Of a DNA stretch of 64,000 nt, positions 35,119 to 43,823 are shown in pieces (the stretch's first letter is position 1; every line of letters starts with the position of its first letter). The stretch lies in contig JABMNR010000200.1 in NCBI GenBank assembly GCA_013203465.1, forward strand, positions 19,081-83,080, in the 5' to 3' direction. The stretch comes from Alphaproteobacteria bacterium. GTDB lineage: Bacteria; Pseudomonadota; Alphaproteobacteria; Thalassobaculales; Thalassobaculaceae. The notes under the pieces are model-generated. The model did not search any database, was not told the origin of the DNA, and saw only the letters and a list, made by a program, of their open reading frames with translations. A program made the translations under genes and the position numbers.

Positions 35119-36198
35119 ATGCCCCAAAATAGCACCGCCCCCAGCATACCGCACCTGCATGGTCGCCGCTTGACGATCCGCGCCGATGCCGGGCCGACGA
35201 TCGGCACCGGCCATGTCATGCGCTGCCTCGCCCTGGCCGAAGGGTGGCGAGAGGCGGGTGGCGCGGTGACGTTGGCCAGCCGCGACCTCCCCGGCGGCCT
35301 GATCACGCGCGCCGAAAACCTGGGCGTCACGCTGGAACCAGCCGGCGACGACAGCGATGGGGCCTGGGCCGAGGGGGCGGATCTCGCGGTGATCGACGGC
35401 TGGGCGTTCACGGCCGGGCACCTCGCCGCCGCCAAAGCGCGCGCGCCGTTGTTGGTGATCGACGATACCGCCGAACGATCGTCGATCCCCGCTGATCTGC
35501 TGCTGAACCCGAACGTCTACGCCGAGGCCGGCGCCTATGTCGGTCGCACCGAGGGGCGCCTGCTGATCGGCCCGGCCTTCGCCCTGCTGCGCGGCGAGTT
35601 TACCGAACCACCGCCCGAACGCGCCTATCCCCCGGTCGCCCGGCACCTGCTGTTGCTGCTAGGTGGCGCCGACCCGATCGGGGCGTCGACAGCCGCCCTG
35701 GCGGCCGCCCGTGCCGCGCGAGCAACGGAACCGGGGATCCAGCGAATCACTCTGGTGGTCGGGGCCGCCAATCCGGCGCGCGCGCAACTCACCACCCAGA
35801 CCGCCGATGATCCGGCAGCCGACGATCCGGCCGTCGACGATCCGGCCATCGTGGTCCGGTATGACGTGACCGCTATGGCGCCGCTGATGGACACCGCCGA
35901 CCTTGTGGTATCGGCCGGTGGATCGACCGTGCTGGAGTTGGCGGCACGCGGGGTGCCGATGCTGTTGGGCGCCTTGATCGCCGAGGAGGAACCGGTGATC
36001 ACCACCATGCAGGCGCTGGGCGCCGCCCGGGCGCTCGGTCGGTTCGACAGCTTTGACGCAACACGCATGAGCGACGCCATCCTCGCCTTGGCCCGCGATC
36101 GGGCGGCGCGCCGTGCCTTGTCCGAGGTGGCACGGACCATCGTCGACGGTCGCGGCGTAGAACGGGTGATCGCCGCCTGCGTGGAGACGCCGCCATGA
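35119..36198 (+). CDS. pseG: UDP-2,4-diacetamido-trideoxy-altropyranose hydrolase (PseG)
   Basis: PseG removes UDP from the altrose intermediate, giving the substrate of PseI. The 359-aa product starts with the family's LTIRADAGPTIGTGHVMRCLALAEGW. It contains LVIDDTAERSSIPADLLLN and the C-terminal nucleotide-binding VVSAGGSTVLELAARGVPMLLG. An Asp/Pro-rich triple repeat sits between the two domains. The next gene overlaps by 4 bp. It is divergent from pseI; promoters for both directions must fit in the 26-bp gap or inside the genes. Confidence 0.92.
   Translation: MPQNSTAPSIPHLHGRRLTIRADAGPTIGTGHVMRCLALAEGWREAGGAVTLASRDLPGGLITRAENLGVTLEPAGDDSDGAWAEGADLAVIDGWAFTAGHLAAAKARAPLLVIDDTAERSSIPADLLLNPNVYAEAGAYVGRTEGRLLIGPAFALLRGEFTEPPPERAYPPVARHLLLLLGGADPIGASTAALAAARAARATEPGIQRITLVVGAANPARAQLTTQTADDPAADDPAVDDPAIVVRYDVTAMAPLMDTADLVVSAGGSTVLELAARGVPMLLGALIAEEEPVITTMQALGAARALGRFDSFDATRMSDAILALARDRAARRALSEVARTIVDGRGVERVIAACVETPP
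35806..35850 (+). repeat. Three 15-bp tandem repeats in pseG
   Basis: Three in-frame units starting at 35806, 35821 and 35836 encode Asp-Asp-Pro-Ala followed by Ala, Val or Ile. They lie in the linker between the two PseG domains, where length change is probably tolerated. Confidence 0.85.
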
Positions 36199-36947
36199 GC
36201 CCTCCGCGCACGGTCGCCGTGATCCAAGCGCGCATGACCTCACGCCGGTTGCCGGGCAAGGTCTTGCTGGAGGTGCTGGGCCGCCCCCTGCTCGGCCATC
36301 AGATCGACCGGGTGGGCCGGGCCACGCGGGTCGACGCGGTGGTCATCGCCACCACCGCCAACCCGACCGACGATCCGATCGCCGCCCTGGCTAAGACCCT
36401 CGGCATCGGCTGTCATCGTGGTTCGGAAACCGATGTCCTGGGCCGGGTGACCGACGCGGCGGAACAAGTCGGCGCCACGGTGATGGTGCGCCTGACCGGC
36501 GATTGCCCGCTAATCGACCCGGACCTATTGGACGCGGCGCTCGGATGCTTGATCGAGAGCGATCCGCCGCTCGACTACGTCACCAACGACCCGCCGCGCA
36601 CCTGGCCGATCGGGCTCGATGTCGAAGTGATGCGCATGACGGCCCTGCGCGCCGCCGCGGCCGAGGCGACCGACCCCTACGACCGGGAACATGTCACCCC
36701 GTTCCTCTATACCCGGCCGGAGCGGTTCCGGCTCGACAGCATCCGCTGTCCCGAGGATTTGTCGCACCATCGCTGGACCCTGGACGAGCCGGCGGATTTC
36801 GAGCTGATCAAGCGCATTCTCGAAGCGCTGTTGCCCGTGAAACCCGATTTCGGCTGGCGCGACGTTCTGGCGCTGGTCGAGGCGCATCCGGAGTGGCGCG
36901 CCTTGAACCGGGATGTGCAACAGACGGCGCGGCCGGGAATCGATTGA
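36195..36947 (+). CDS. CMP-sugar cytidylyltransferase-like protein (SpsF/PseF type)
   Basis: The 250-aa protein belongs to the SpsF/KdsB-like nucleotidyltransferases. The N-terminus VAVIQARMTSRRLPGKVLLEVLGRPLLGHQI is the substrate-binding signature, followed by VVIATTANPTDDPI, HRGSETDVLGRV and the metal-binding LTGDCPLIDPDL. It overlaps pseG by 4 bp, so it probably provides the CMP-activation step (PseF role) for the nonulosonic acid. SpsF homologues are less well characterised than PseF itself, so the exact substrate is inferred. Confidence 0.82.
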   Translation: MSPPRTVAVIQARMTSRRLPGKVLLEVLGRPLLGHQIDRVGRATRVDAVVIATTANPTDDPIAALAKTLGIGCHRGSETDVLGRVTDAAEQVGATVMVRLTGDCPLIDPDLLDAALGCLIESDPPLDYVTNDPPRTWPIGLDVEVMRMTALRAAAAEATDPYDREHVTPFLYTRPERFRLDSIRCPEDLSHHRWTLDEPADFELIKRILEALLPVKPDFGWRDVLALVEAHPEWRALNRDVQQTARPGID

Positions 36948-36962
36948 AGTCGACTCAAGCCG

Positions 36963-37601
36963 TCACGGTTTGCGGAACAGCCACCAGGTGGCGTCGTCGA
37001 ACCCGGTGGTCTGGCTCCAGAAGAAGCCGACGTCGACGGTAATCAGCCCGGGGTGGCGCTCCAGCATCGCCTTGCCGAAATCCCGTTTCCACAACAGATC
37101 GTCGCGCCCGCGATAGGGGATGGTCTCCGGCTTCTGGCTGAAATACTCGATCATCATCAGGTATTTCGAGCTGACCCGGTGCATCTCGTCGAGTGCCGTG
37201 GGCAGATTGTCGGGATGGACGTGGATCAGCACGCCCGAGGTGAAGACGAACTCCATGGCGCCGGCATCGAACGGCAGGGCGCCAAGGGTCGCCTCCTTCA
37301 AATGCTCGGTGTCCAGCACGCCCTGGGACAGCACGATCTCCCGCGCCTTGGCGTTGGGTTCGATCGCGAACAGCTCGGCGCCCAGGAACCGTCGGAACGC
37401 GCGGGTGTTGAGACCGATGTTGCAGCCACACTCCAGAATGGTCTTTGGCGGATCGCCATCCAGACAGCGGAAGATTTCGGTCAACGCCCGCATGCGGATG
37501 CGGATCTGATCCTCGGTCGCGGCGTTGCGATCGACATATTCGTTGCCGAACTCGCTGGTCCACTGCTCCAGCTGGGGGGTGTCAGCCGCCATCGTCGTCA
37601 T
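36963..37601 (-). CDS. Pseudaminic acid biosynthesis-associated methylase
   Basis: This is a 212-aa class I SAM methyltransferase of the group repeatedly found with pse genes (TIGR03587-like). It starts with QLEQWTSEFGNEYVDRNA, has the SAM motif ILECGCNIGLNTRAFRRF, then LFAIEPNAKAREI and GVLIHVHPDNL, and ends with GFDDATWWLFRKP. It probably methylates the nonulosonic acid or its precursor. It overlaps the upstream WbqC-like gene by 20 bp. Confidence 0.88.
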   Translation of the reverse strand: MTTMAADTPQLEQWTSEFGNEYVDRNAATEDQIRIRMRALTEIFRCLDGDPPKTILECGCNIGLNTRAFRRFLGAELFAIEPNAKAREIVLSQGVLDTEHLKEATLGALPFDAGAMEFVFTSGVLIHVHPDNLPTALDEMHRVSSKYLMMIEYFSQKPETIPYRGRDDLLWKRDFGKAMLERHPGLITVDVGFFWSQTTGFDDATWWLFRKP

Positions 37602-38340
37602 CCGTCAAAGTGGCAAGAAACGCGCTCGCGGGGATCGCCGCCCGCCGGCCGGAGCGCAGGATCGATCCCGCCGCCGACCCGGTGTTGAGCAGCAAATCTA
37701 TCACGCTGGCATGGGATTGAAACGCACCGTGGCCTTGGGGGTAGGTCGGATGCTCGTAGGCTTGGAACATCAACGCCACACCGGCGGCGCGAAACGCCGC
37801 CACGCCGTCACGCAGGTAGTTGGCCGCGCCCGGCGGCGACAGGTAGGTATCGGCGTCTAACTCCCGGCACAGCGCCACCAACCGCTCGATCCGATCATCG
37901 GCATCGCCCAGCGCGGAGGCGCGAACACGCGGCGTGTCGATGCCGAGGCGTTCGCACGCCCGTTCGATGAAATCGATGTTGGTCGCGGCCAAGGAGCGGC
38001 CCGGTTCGAGATCGGCGAGCCAGGTGTCGATCCAGCCCAACTCCAGCTCGACGGCCGCGGCCTTGGCATAAGCCTGAGCCAGGGTCGCGCGCCATTTCCG
38101 CACCGCATCGACCGGGCCAACCGTGGCATCGGCGACGGTCGTGTGCTCGGTTTTCGAGGCTTGGACCGGCAGGCTCAACCACATCGGGCCGTTGGCGGTC
38201 TTGATGCGGTTGCGCTGCTGCCAGCTTTGCTTGGAGAACTCGACGGTATCCAGATAGACGAAGCGGTCGACCCGGTCGATCAGGTCGAAATAACCGATCC
38301 ACGGCAGGAAGGTCGGCTGCATGACGGCAATCGTGGTCAT
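37582..38340 (-). CDS. WbqC-like family protein
   Basis: The 252-aa protein begins MTTIAVMQPTFLPWIGYFDLID, the classical WbqC start, and continues VYLDTVEFSKQSWQQRNRIK, YLSPPGAANYL and HPTYPQGHGAF. WbqC proteins occur in O-antigen and capsule clusters; their reaction is not established. It overlaps the methyltransferase gene upstream by 4 bp and the methylase gene downstream by 20 bp, so it is a full member of the glycosylation operon. Confidence 0.88.
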   Translation of the reverse strand: MTTIAVMQPTFLPWIGYFDLIDRVDRFVYLDTVEFSKQSWQQRNRIKTANGPMWLSLPVQASKTEHTTVADATVGPVDAVRKWRATLAQAYAKAAAVELELGWIDTWLADLEPGRSLAATNIDFIERACERLGIDTPRVRASALGDADDRIERLVALCRELDADTYLSPPGAANYLRDGVAAFRAAGVALMFQAYEHPTYPQGHGAFQSHASVIDLLLNTGSAAGSILRSGRRAAIPASAFLATLTDDDDGG

Positions 38341-39239
38341 CCGTCCCCTGTTTTCGCGGCGACCACGAACAAGCAGCGACCCATCCCGGCCTGAGCGAAC
38401 GCCTGATACAGCCGCCGCCGGGTCGCCACCGGCAACGCCCGCTCGAACGCCACCCGGCGGTGGTGGCAGTCACCACCCAGGCTCTTGTCGGTGATGTAGT
38501 CGGAGCCGAGCAGCAGGAACAACTCCATCGGAAAGTCCGACTGCCGGTAGCGGGGCGACAGCCCGACCGACCGCATCATCGCCTCGACCGCGTCGTAGGA
38601 CAGATAGTGAATATGCTCCGGCGCCGATATCCACCAACGCGGCATGCCCAGCGCGTCCACCGCCGCCGTCTGCAGCGGGTTGAAGTCGTTGCCGGATCGG
38701 ACGATCACCACACCGCCGGGCGCCAGGGCCTTGGCCGCCGCCGCCAAATTCGCCGCCGGATCGAAGGTCTGCTCCAGCACGTTGACGAACAGCACCGCAT
38801 CCACACTGCCCGGCACGATGGTCCCGGCGGACACCAATTCATCGAACGCGCCGGCGTGGGCGGTGAAGCCGCGTTCCCGCACCGCTTCGACGGCGGCGGT
38901 GGCGAGGTCGACGCCGAGCGGCTCGAACCCCCGATCCGCCAGATCGGCCAGCAACCCGCCAAGGCCGCACCCGACCTCCAGCACCCGCTTGCCGCCATTG
39001 CCGTGCTCTTGGATGGCGTCGGTGATGTCGCGGTGCAGGGTCTCGGACAACCAGCGCGCCTGATCGTCGGCCTCCTCCCCGCCGCGCCGGGAACGGGCGA
39101 TGTCGGCGGCGCGGCGTCCCTCGTCGATCAGCGTGTAGTAGGTGTCACGATAGAACGCCTCCAACTCCTCCTGGGTCGGCATCGGGTCGAGGACACGATG
39201 GCCGAAGCGCGCATCCAGCCGTGTCGAATGCTCCGTCAC
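38337..39239 (-). CDS. Class I SAM-dependent methyltransferase
   Basis: The GTG start at 39239 follows a GGAGGGG ribosome binding site and is 1 bp from the stop of the flavoprotein gene, giving 300 aa. The N-terminal 40 residues (RFGHRVLDPMPTQEELEAFYRDTYY) resemble those of sugar or lipid methyltransferases. The SAM motif is VLEVGCGLGGLLADLADRG, followed by LGVDLATAAVEAVRERG. The C-terminal part carries HIHYLSYDAVEAMMRSVGL. It is probably part of surface-glycan synthesis; the acceptor is unknown. Confidence 0.87.
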   Translation of the reverse strand: MTEHSTRLDARFGHRVLDPMPTQEELEAFYRDTYYTLIDEGRRAADIARSRRGGEEADDQARWLSETLHRDITDAIQEHGNGGKRVLEVGCGLGGLLADLADRGFEPLGVDLATAAVEAVRERGFTAHAGAFDELVSAGTIVPGSVDAVLFVNVLEQTFDPAANLAAAAKALAPGGVVIVRSGNDFNPLQTAAVDALGMPRWWISAPEHIHYLSYDAVEAMMRSVGLSPRYRQSDFPMELFLLLGSDYITDKSLGGDCHHRRVAFERALPVATRRRLYQAFAQAGMGRCLFVVAAKTGDG

Positions 39240-39240
39240 G

Positions 39241-40617
39241 TCACCCCTCCCATCCCGCGAGCCGCTGGTCGATCTCGCGCACGCTGCCGGATTTGCCGAA
39301 GTTGAACTCATCGGCGACCAGAAGCCCCGGCATCGCCGCGGCGCGGGTCCGGACCGGCGCGACGGCGGTCTCGAAATCGCGCGCCGGAAACCGGTATGAG
39401 GCCGGTGTGGTCAGGGTCTTCACCCGCTCGGGCAGCGGCCCCGTCGCCACCCCAAGCGCGGTCACCTCGGCCCAGATCGCCTCGGCTTGTGCGGCCGGAT
39501 CGGTGAACATCGCGCTGTCCATCGCTGTCGGAACTTCAGCGCAAACATAGTGGCGGCCGTCAGGGGCGGTGTCCGGGCCGAACAGGCTGGGCACCGAGGC
39601 GCGGAACACCCGGTGGTCGTTGTCGAAATCATGCACCCAGTGATAGGTCCCCGCCGCTCCGGCCGGGATGTCGAAATAGAACAATGCCATGGGCACCGGC
39701 CGGATCGCGGCGGATACGGAAGCCGCATCCTCCCCCAGCGCCGAGGCCAGCGGCGTCCAGCCCGAGGTCCAGACCAGCACGTCCGCGTCGAACGTACGAC
39801 CGTCGGCCAGCGTCAACCGCGTGGTCTGGCCATGCAGCGCCAGCGACGCGATCTCGGCCTCAAGCGTCAATTCGACTCCCACCTCCATGAGACGCGCGGT
39901 CGCCGTCGCGGCGAACCCGCCCATGCCGCCGGTCGTGGGATAGAGCGCCCGGGCCTCGAACCCGCTCGCACGGTCGCGTAGGAACCGCATCGGATCGTCG
40001 GCGTTGGATCGCAGGATCACCGCGTCGAAGGCCGGTACCTGCTTCAGCAGTGCCGCCGTCGCGTCGTCGGTCACCTTGAGGCGACGGGCCGGCAGGGCGG
40101 AATACGCGGCGGCGGACAACTCTCCGGGCGGCGCCTGCAGCATCTTGGCGAACACCTCGCCCAGCACATCGGCCGCCGACGCTCCGAACAGATCGACCAA
40201 ATGCGCGGCCAAACTCCGGGTCGGATCGATGCCCGGCACCGGCGCGTCGCCGCGTTCGGCGGCCCGTTCCAACACGCCGGCGAGAACGGCTCCCCGCCGA
40301 TCATCCGGCAGCCGTGTCAGGTCCGGGTATTCGATGCCGTCGGTGCGAACGCCCGCCAGTACCGAGGCGACGGCGGGGGTGATCGGCCGTGCCTCACCCC
40401 CCATCAGGTCGAGCAGCAACGCCGTCGTCGCATCGTCCTCGTTGCCGAACAGGTGGCAACCGATGTCGAGGCTGAAGCCATCCCAGGGGATTGAGCTGTG
40501 AACGCCGCCCAACCGCTTCGCCCGGTCGACCAAAGTCACGCGGCAGCCACGGTCGACCAACCGTCGGGCGGCGACGATTCCCTTCAGCCCGGCTCCGACG
40601 ACGACCGCGTGTTGCAT
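39241..40617 (-). CDS. FAD-dependent oxidoreductase, UDP-galactopyranose-mutase/amine-oxidase-like
   Basis: The 458-aa flavoprotein starts MQHAVVVGAGLKGIVAARRL, a Rossmann dinucleotide-binding motif, with Glu/Asp and GG motifs nearby (DRAKRLGGVHSS) and DIGCHLFGNED. The C-terminal half has TTGGMGGFAATATARLMEVGVELTLEAEIASL and a final VADEFNFGKSGSVREIDQRL that would bind FAD. It resembles UDP-galactopyranose mutases and protoporphyrinogen-oxidase-like enzymes. It is the first gene of the minus-strand glycosylation operon. A sugar mutase or desaturase role is possible but unproven. Confidence 0.8.
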   Translation of the reverse strand: MQHAVVVGAGLKGIVAARRLVDRGCRVTLVDRAKRLGGVHSSIPWDGFSLDIGCHLFGNEDDATTALLLDLMGGEARPITPAVASVLAGVRTDGIEYPDLTRLPDDRRGAVLAGVLERAAERGDAPVPGIDPTRSLAAHLVDLFGASAADVLGEVFAKMLQAPPGELSAAAYSALPARRLKVTDDATAALLKQVPAFDAVILRSNADDPMRFLRDRASGFEARALYPTTGGMGGFAATATARLMEVGVELTLEAEIASLALHGQTTRLTLADGRTFDADVLVWTSGWTPLASALGEDAASVSAAIRPVPMALFYFDIPAGAAGTYHWVHDFDNDHRVFRASVPSLFGPDTAPDGRHYVCAEVPTAMDSAMFTDPAAQAEAIWAEVTALGVATGPLPERVKTLTTPASYRFPARDFETAVAPVRTRAAAMPGLLVADEFNFGKSGSVREIDQRLAGWEG

Positions 40618-40670
40618 TCTGGGTGGCACATATCTTGTGATCGGCACACCACCTTACCACAAGATGCCGC

Positions 40671-42044
40671 TCAAATGATCTCGAAGTAACGCGCCATCTG
40701 CCAGTCGGTAATTGCCTTCCGATGTTCGCGCTCCTCCCACTCGCGGGTGGTGACGAAATGCTCGACGAACCCGTCGCCGAACAGCGCCCGCGCCGCTTTC
40801 GAGCGCCGCAGCCGACCAGCTGCCTCTCCCAGGGTGCGCGGCAAGGCGAGGCGGGCAGGGAACCGCTTGTCGTAGGCGTTGCCCTCGACCGCCGGCGCCG
40901 GCTCGATCCGGTTCTCGATCCCCCACAGGCCGGAGCCCAGGGCCGCCGCCATGGTCAGGTAGGGGTTGGCGTCGGCCGCGGCGACACGATACTCGACCCG
41001 TTGCGCCTTGGGCGAGCCGACGATGACACGCAACGCCGTGGTCCGGTTCTCCACCCCCCAGGTCGAGTCGGTCGGCGCCCAGAAGCCGGGGATCAGCCGG
41101 GTGTAGGAATTCACCGTCGACGCCGTCATCGCCAGCAACTCGGGCATCAGCTTCTGCTGGCCGCCGACAAACCAGCGCATGACGTCGGCCATGCCGTGCT
41201 CTTTCGCCGCGTCGTGGAACACCGGCGTGCCGGCGCTATCGGTCAACGACAGATGGATGTGGCCCGACTGACCGGGATAGTCTTTCGACCATTTCGCCAT
41301 GAACGTCGCCATCAGGTCATGACGCTGGAAGAACACCTTGGCGAAGGTCTTGAACAGCGCCGCCCGGTCGGCCGCCATCAGCGCGTCGGACACGGTGATC
41401 GCCGCCTCCATCACCCCGGGGCCGGTCTCGGTGTGCAGACCCTCGATCGGAATGTCCATCGCCTCCATGGTCTCGATGAACATCAGGTGCAGGTCGGCAT
41501 GCACCGTCGAGCGCAAGGTGGAGTACCCGAAGAACCCGGGGGTCAGGGTCACCAAATCGCGGTAGTTCTTGGCCCGCGCACTGTCCGGGGTCTCGTTGAA
41601 CAGGAAGAACTCATACTCCGCCGCCGCCTTCACGCCGAAGCCCATGGCCGCCGCCTTGTCGATCATCCGGCGCAAGGCCGCACGCGGGCACACGTCCTCC
41701 CACTTGCCGGCGAACTCGCCCAGCACGAACACCATGTCCGGCTCGAATGGCATCTCCCGGCAGGTCTCGGGCAACAACCGCACCGCCGCGTCGGGATAGG
41801 CGGTATGCCAGCCGGTGACGTCCACGCCGGGGTCCTCGTAGAGCCGGTCATGCAGATCCCAGCCAAGCACCACGTCGCAGAAGCCGAAACCGCCGTCCAA
41901 AGCGCTTGCCAGCTTGTCACGCGCCATCCACTTGCCGCGCAGCACGCCATCGATGTCGACCACCCCCACCTTGACGTGGCTCAATCGCCGCTCGTCGACC
42001 AGCGTCAGAAGATCCCCAGCTGTTTTGACCTCGTTCGCGTCCAT
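40671..42044 (-). CDS. Glutamine synthetase family protein (GlnA3/PuuA-like)
   Basis: This is a 457-aa GS-fold ligase. The metal and substrate motifs are kept: AAAEYEFFLF, HTETGPGVMEAAI, GQSGHIHLSL, the ATP loop PTDSTWGVENRTTALRV and EYRVAAADANPYLTMAA. It is close to gamma-glutamyl-polyamine or ethanolamine synthetases and to GlnT-type enzymes rather than to GlnA, as it lacks the adenylylation-site Tyr context. It is divergent from an RraA-like gene by 99 bp. Confidence 0.87.
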   Translation of the reverse strand: MDANEVKTAGDLLTLVDERRLSHVKVGVVDIDGVLRGKWMARDKLASALDGGFGFCDVVLGWDLHDRLYEDPGVDVTGWHTAYPDAAVRLLPETCREMPFEPDMVFVLGEFAGKWEDVCPRAALRRMIDKAAAMGFGVKAAAEYEFFLFNETPDSARAKNYRDLVTLTPGFFGYSTLRSTVHADLHLMFIETMEAMDIPIEGLHTETGPGVMEAAITVSDALMAADRAALFKTFAKVFFQRHDLMATFMAKWSKDYPGQSGHIHLSLTDSAGTPVFHDAAKEHGMADVMRWFVGGQQKLMPELLAMTASTVNSYTRLIPGFWAPTDSTWGVENRTTALRVIVGSPKAQRVEYRVAAADANPYLTMAAALGSGLWGIENRIEPAPAVEGNAYDKRFPARLALPRTLGEAAGRLRRSKAARALFGDGFVEHFVTTREWEEREHRKAITDWQMARYFEII

Positions 42045-42143
42045 GCGTCACACTCCCCAATCCGACCGGCTGCGGCCCCCCGCGACCGGCGTCACTCTAA
42101 CGACAACGACGGCGCTGTCGAAGTACCTGCAACGGAGACATTC

Positions 42144-42791
42144 ATGGCCACCCTCGCCGACCGTCTAGAAGCCTGTTACGCCAGTGCCGTGCACGATGTG
42201 CTGCGCGCCATGGGATACGGCAACCAGGTGCTGCCGCCCAGCATCCGCGCGCTCGACCCGACCAAGAAGATCGCCGGCGAGATCTATACGATTTCCGGCC
42301 ACATCGACCAGACCCTCTCGCGGCATGAGACCCTGCTGCGCTGGAGCCAGGTGCTGTCCCGGGTGCCCGGCGGCAAGGTGCTGGTCTGTCAGCCGAACAC
42401 CAAGGCGATCGCGCTGATGGGCGAGCTGTCGGCCCAGGCGTTGCGGGTCAAGAACACGCGCGGCTACGTGGTCGACGGTCATTGCCGCGACACCGACTTC
42501 ATCCTGGACATGGGGTTTCCGGTGTTCTGCGAGGCCAACACCCCGGCCGACATCGTCGAGCGTTGGACCTACGACGCCTTGGGTGAGCCGATCACCATCG
42601 GCACCGTCACCATCCGCTCCGGCGACTGGCTGTTGGCCGATCGCGACGGCGTGGTGATCATCCCCCAGGAGATCGCCGAGGAAGCGACCACCGAGACCGA
42701 GAAGGTGGTGTCCACCGAGGGCGACATGCGCAAGGCGATCCTCGACGGCATGGACGCGGAGCAGGCGTACCTCAAGTTCGGGAAGTTCTGA
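42144..42791 (+). CDS. RraA-like protein (RraA/HMG aldolase family)
   Basis: The 215-aa product has the RraA fold: CYASAVHDVLRAMGYGNQVLPPSIRAL at the N-terminus, GELSAQALRVKNTRGYVVDGHCRDTDFILDMGFPVF in the middle, and VTIRSGDWLLADRDGVVIIPQEIAEEA near the end. Members are divalent-metal aldolases or decarboxylases of 4-hydroxy-4-methyl-2-oxoglutarate type, or RNase E inhibitors. GDW..ADRDGV and GHCRDTD fit the metal-binding enzymes. The ATG follows ACGGAGA. A much longer open frame upstream is spurious. Confidence 0.87.
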   Translation: MATLADRLEACYASAVHDVLRAMGYGNQVLPPSIRALDPTKKIAGEIYTISGHIDQTLSRHETLLRWSQVLSRVPGGKVLVCQPNTKAIALMGELSAQALRVKNTRGYVVDGHCRDTDFILDMGFPVFCEANTPADIVERWTYDALGEPITIGTVTIRSGDWLLADRDGVVIIPQEIAEEATTETEKVVSTEGDMRKAILDGMDAEQAYLKFGKF

Positions 42792-42801
42792 AACGAGACC
42801 G

Positions 42802-43710
42802 TCACGCAGCCGCCAATCGGGCGGCATCGGCGCGCAGACGGATCGCGGCGAAGTCAAGGAACGTCCGGGTCTTGGCCGGCGCGCGGCGGCCATCCGCGTG
42901 CACCAGTTGGACCGGCATCTCCCGGTCGTCGCAACCGCGCAGCACCTCGACCAACCGGCCGTCGGCAAGGGCGTCGGCGACTTGGTAGGACAGCACGCGG
43001 GTCACGCCCCAGCCGGCAACCGCGGCGTCGATGGCGGCGGTCAGGGAATTGGTGGTCAATCGGGGCATGATACGCGCCGTCCGCACACTGCCCCGCGCGT
43101 GGTAGGGCCAGCCCTGAGGCCCGTTCAGGTCACTCGGGTTGATGATCCGATGATCGGCGAGATCCATGGGCGTTCGCGGTGTTCCGCGCGCCTCCAGATA
43201 ACGCGGCGCCGCCACGGTCACCCGACGCACCGTGCCGACCCGCACGGCGGACAAGGACGAGTCGGGCAGCGCGCCAATCCGCAACGCCACGTCGATGCCT
43301 TCATCGACCAGATGCACGACCCGATCGACGAACAGCGTCACCGCCGTCACCTCGGGATGGGTGTCGAGAAAATCCCTGAGAATCGGCATGACGTAGCGCT
43401 GGCCGAACAGCACCGGTGCCGTCACCCGGAGCAACCCGCGCGGTATTTGATGCGTGCCGGCGGTGACCGCCTCGGCGGCCTCCAGATCACTCAGGATGTG
43501 GCCGGCGTGCTCCAGCAGCCGCGCACCCGCCTCGGTCAACACCACACTGCGCGTCGTGCGGGTGAACAACCGCGCGCCAATTCGCTGCTCCAGGCCGTTC
43601 ACCAGCCGTGTCACCACCGAGGGCGAGAGGGTCAACCGCCGTGCCGCCGCGTTGAAGGCGCCCGCCTCGGCAACAGCGACGAAGGTGGAGAGTTCGCGGA
43701 ACCGATCCAT
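42802..43710 (-). CDS. LysR-family transcriptional regulator
   Basis: This is a 302-aa LysR regulator: winged helix-turn-helix at about 1-60 (FVAVAEAGAFNAAARRLTLSPSVVTRLVNGLEQRIG) and a periplasmic-binding-protein-like effector domain from about 88. It is divergent from a pyridoxamine-oxidase-like gene, with a palindrome in between just ahead of its own start. The natural reading is that it controls itself and the flavoprotein gene. The effector is unknown. Confidence 0.93.
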   Translation of the reverse strand: MDRFRELSTFVAVAEAGAFNAAARRLTLSPSVVTRLVNGLEQRIGARLFTRTTRSVVLTEAGARLLEHAGHILSDLEAAEAVTAGTHQIPRGLLRVTAPVLFGQRYVMPILRDFLDTHPEVTAVTLFVDRVVHLVDEGIDVALRIGALPDSSLSAVRVGTVRRVTVAAPRYLEARGTPRTPMDLADHRIINPSDLNGPQGWPYHARGSVRTARIMPRLTTNSLTAAIDAAVAGWGVTRVLSYQVADALADGRLVEVLRGCDDREMPVQLVHADGRRAPAKTRTFLDFAAIRLRADAARLAAA

Positions 43711-43713
43711 TCA

Positions 43714-43728
43714 TTGTGAAAATCACAA
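43714..43728. promoter_or_regulatory. LysR-type operator palindrome
   Basis: TTGTGA-AAA-TCACAA is a perfect 6-bp inverted repeat containing the T-N11-A pattern of LysR sites. It starts 3 bp upstream of the regulator's ATG, in an AT-rich spacer between the divergent genes. Confidence 0.65.
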
Positions 43729-43823
43729 TAATATATTCCAGTAAAGGAAGATTGTTGTTTTAACCCAAAGCATTCATCTCAAGGGCACGGGCCGCCGAGC
43801 CCCCCGCCGCACCGGAGGATCCC

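Noticed and set aside
40722..42143. A long in-frame extension upstream of the RraA-like gene
   Set aside because: It lies entirely opposite the glutamine-synthetase-like gene and shows no conserved residues; the true start is at 42144, after a ribosome binding site.
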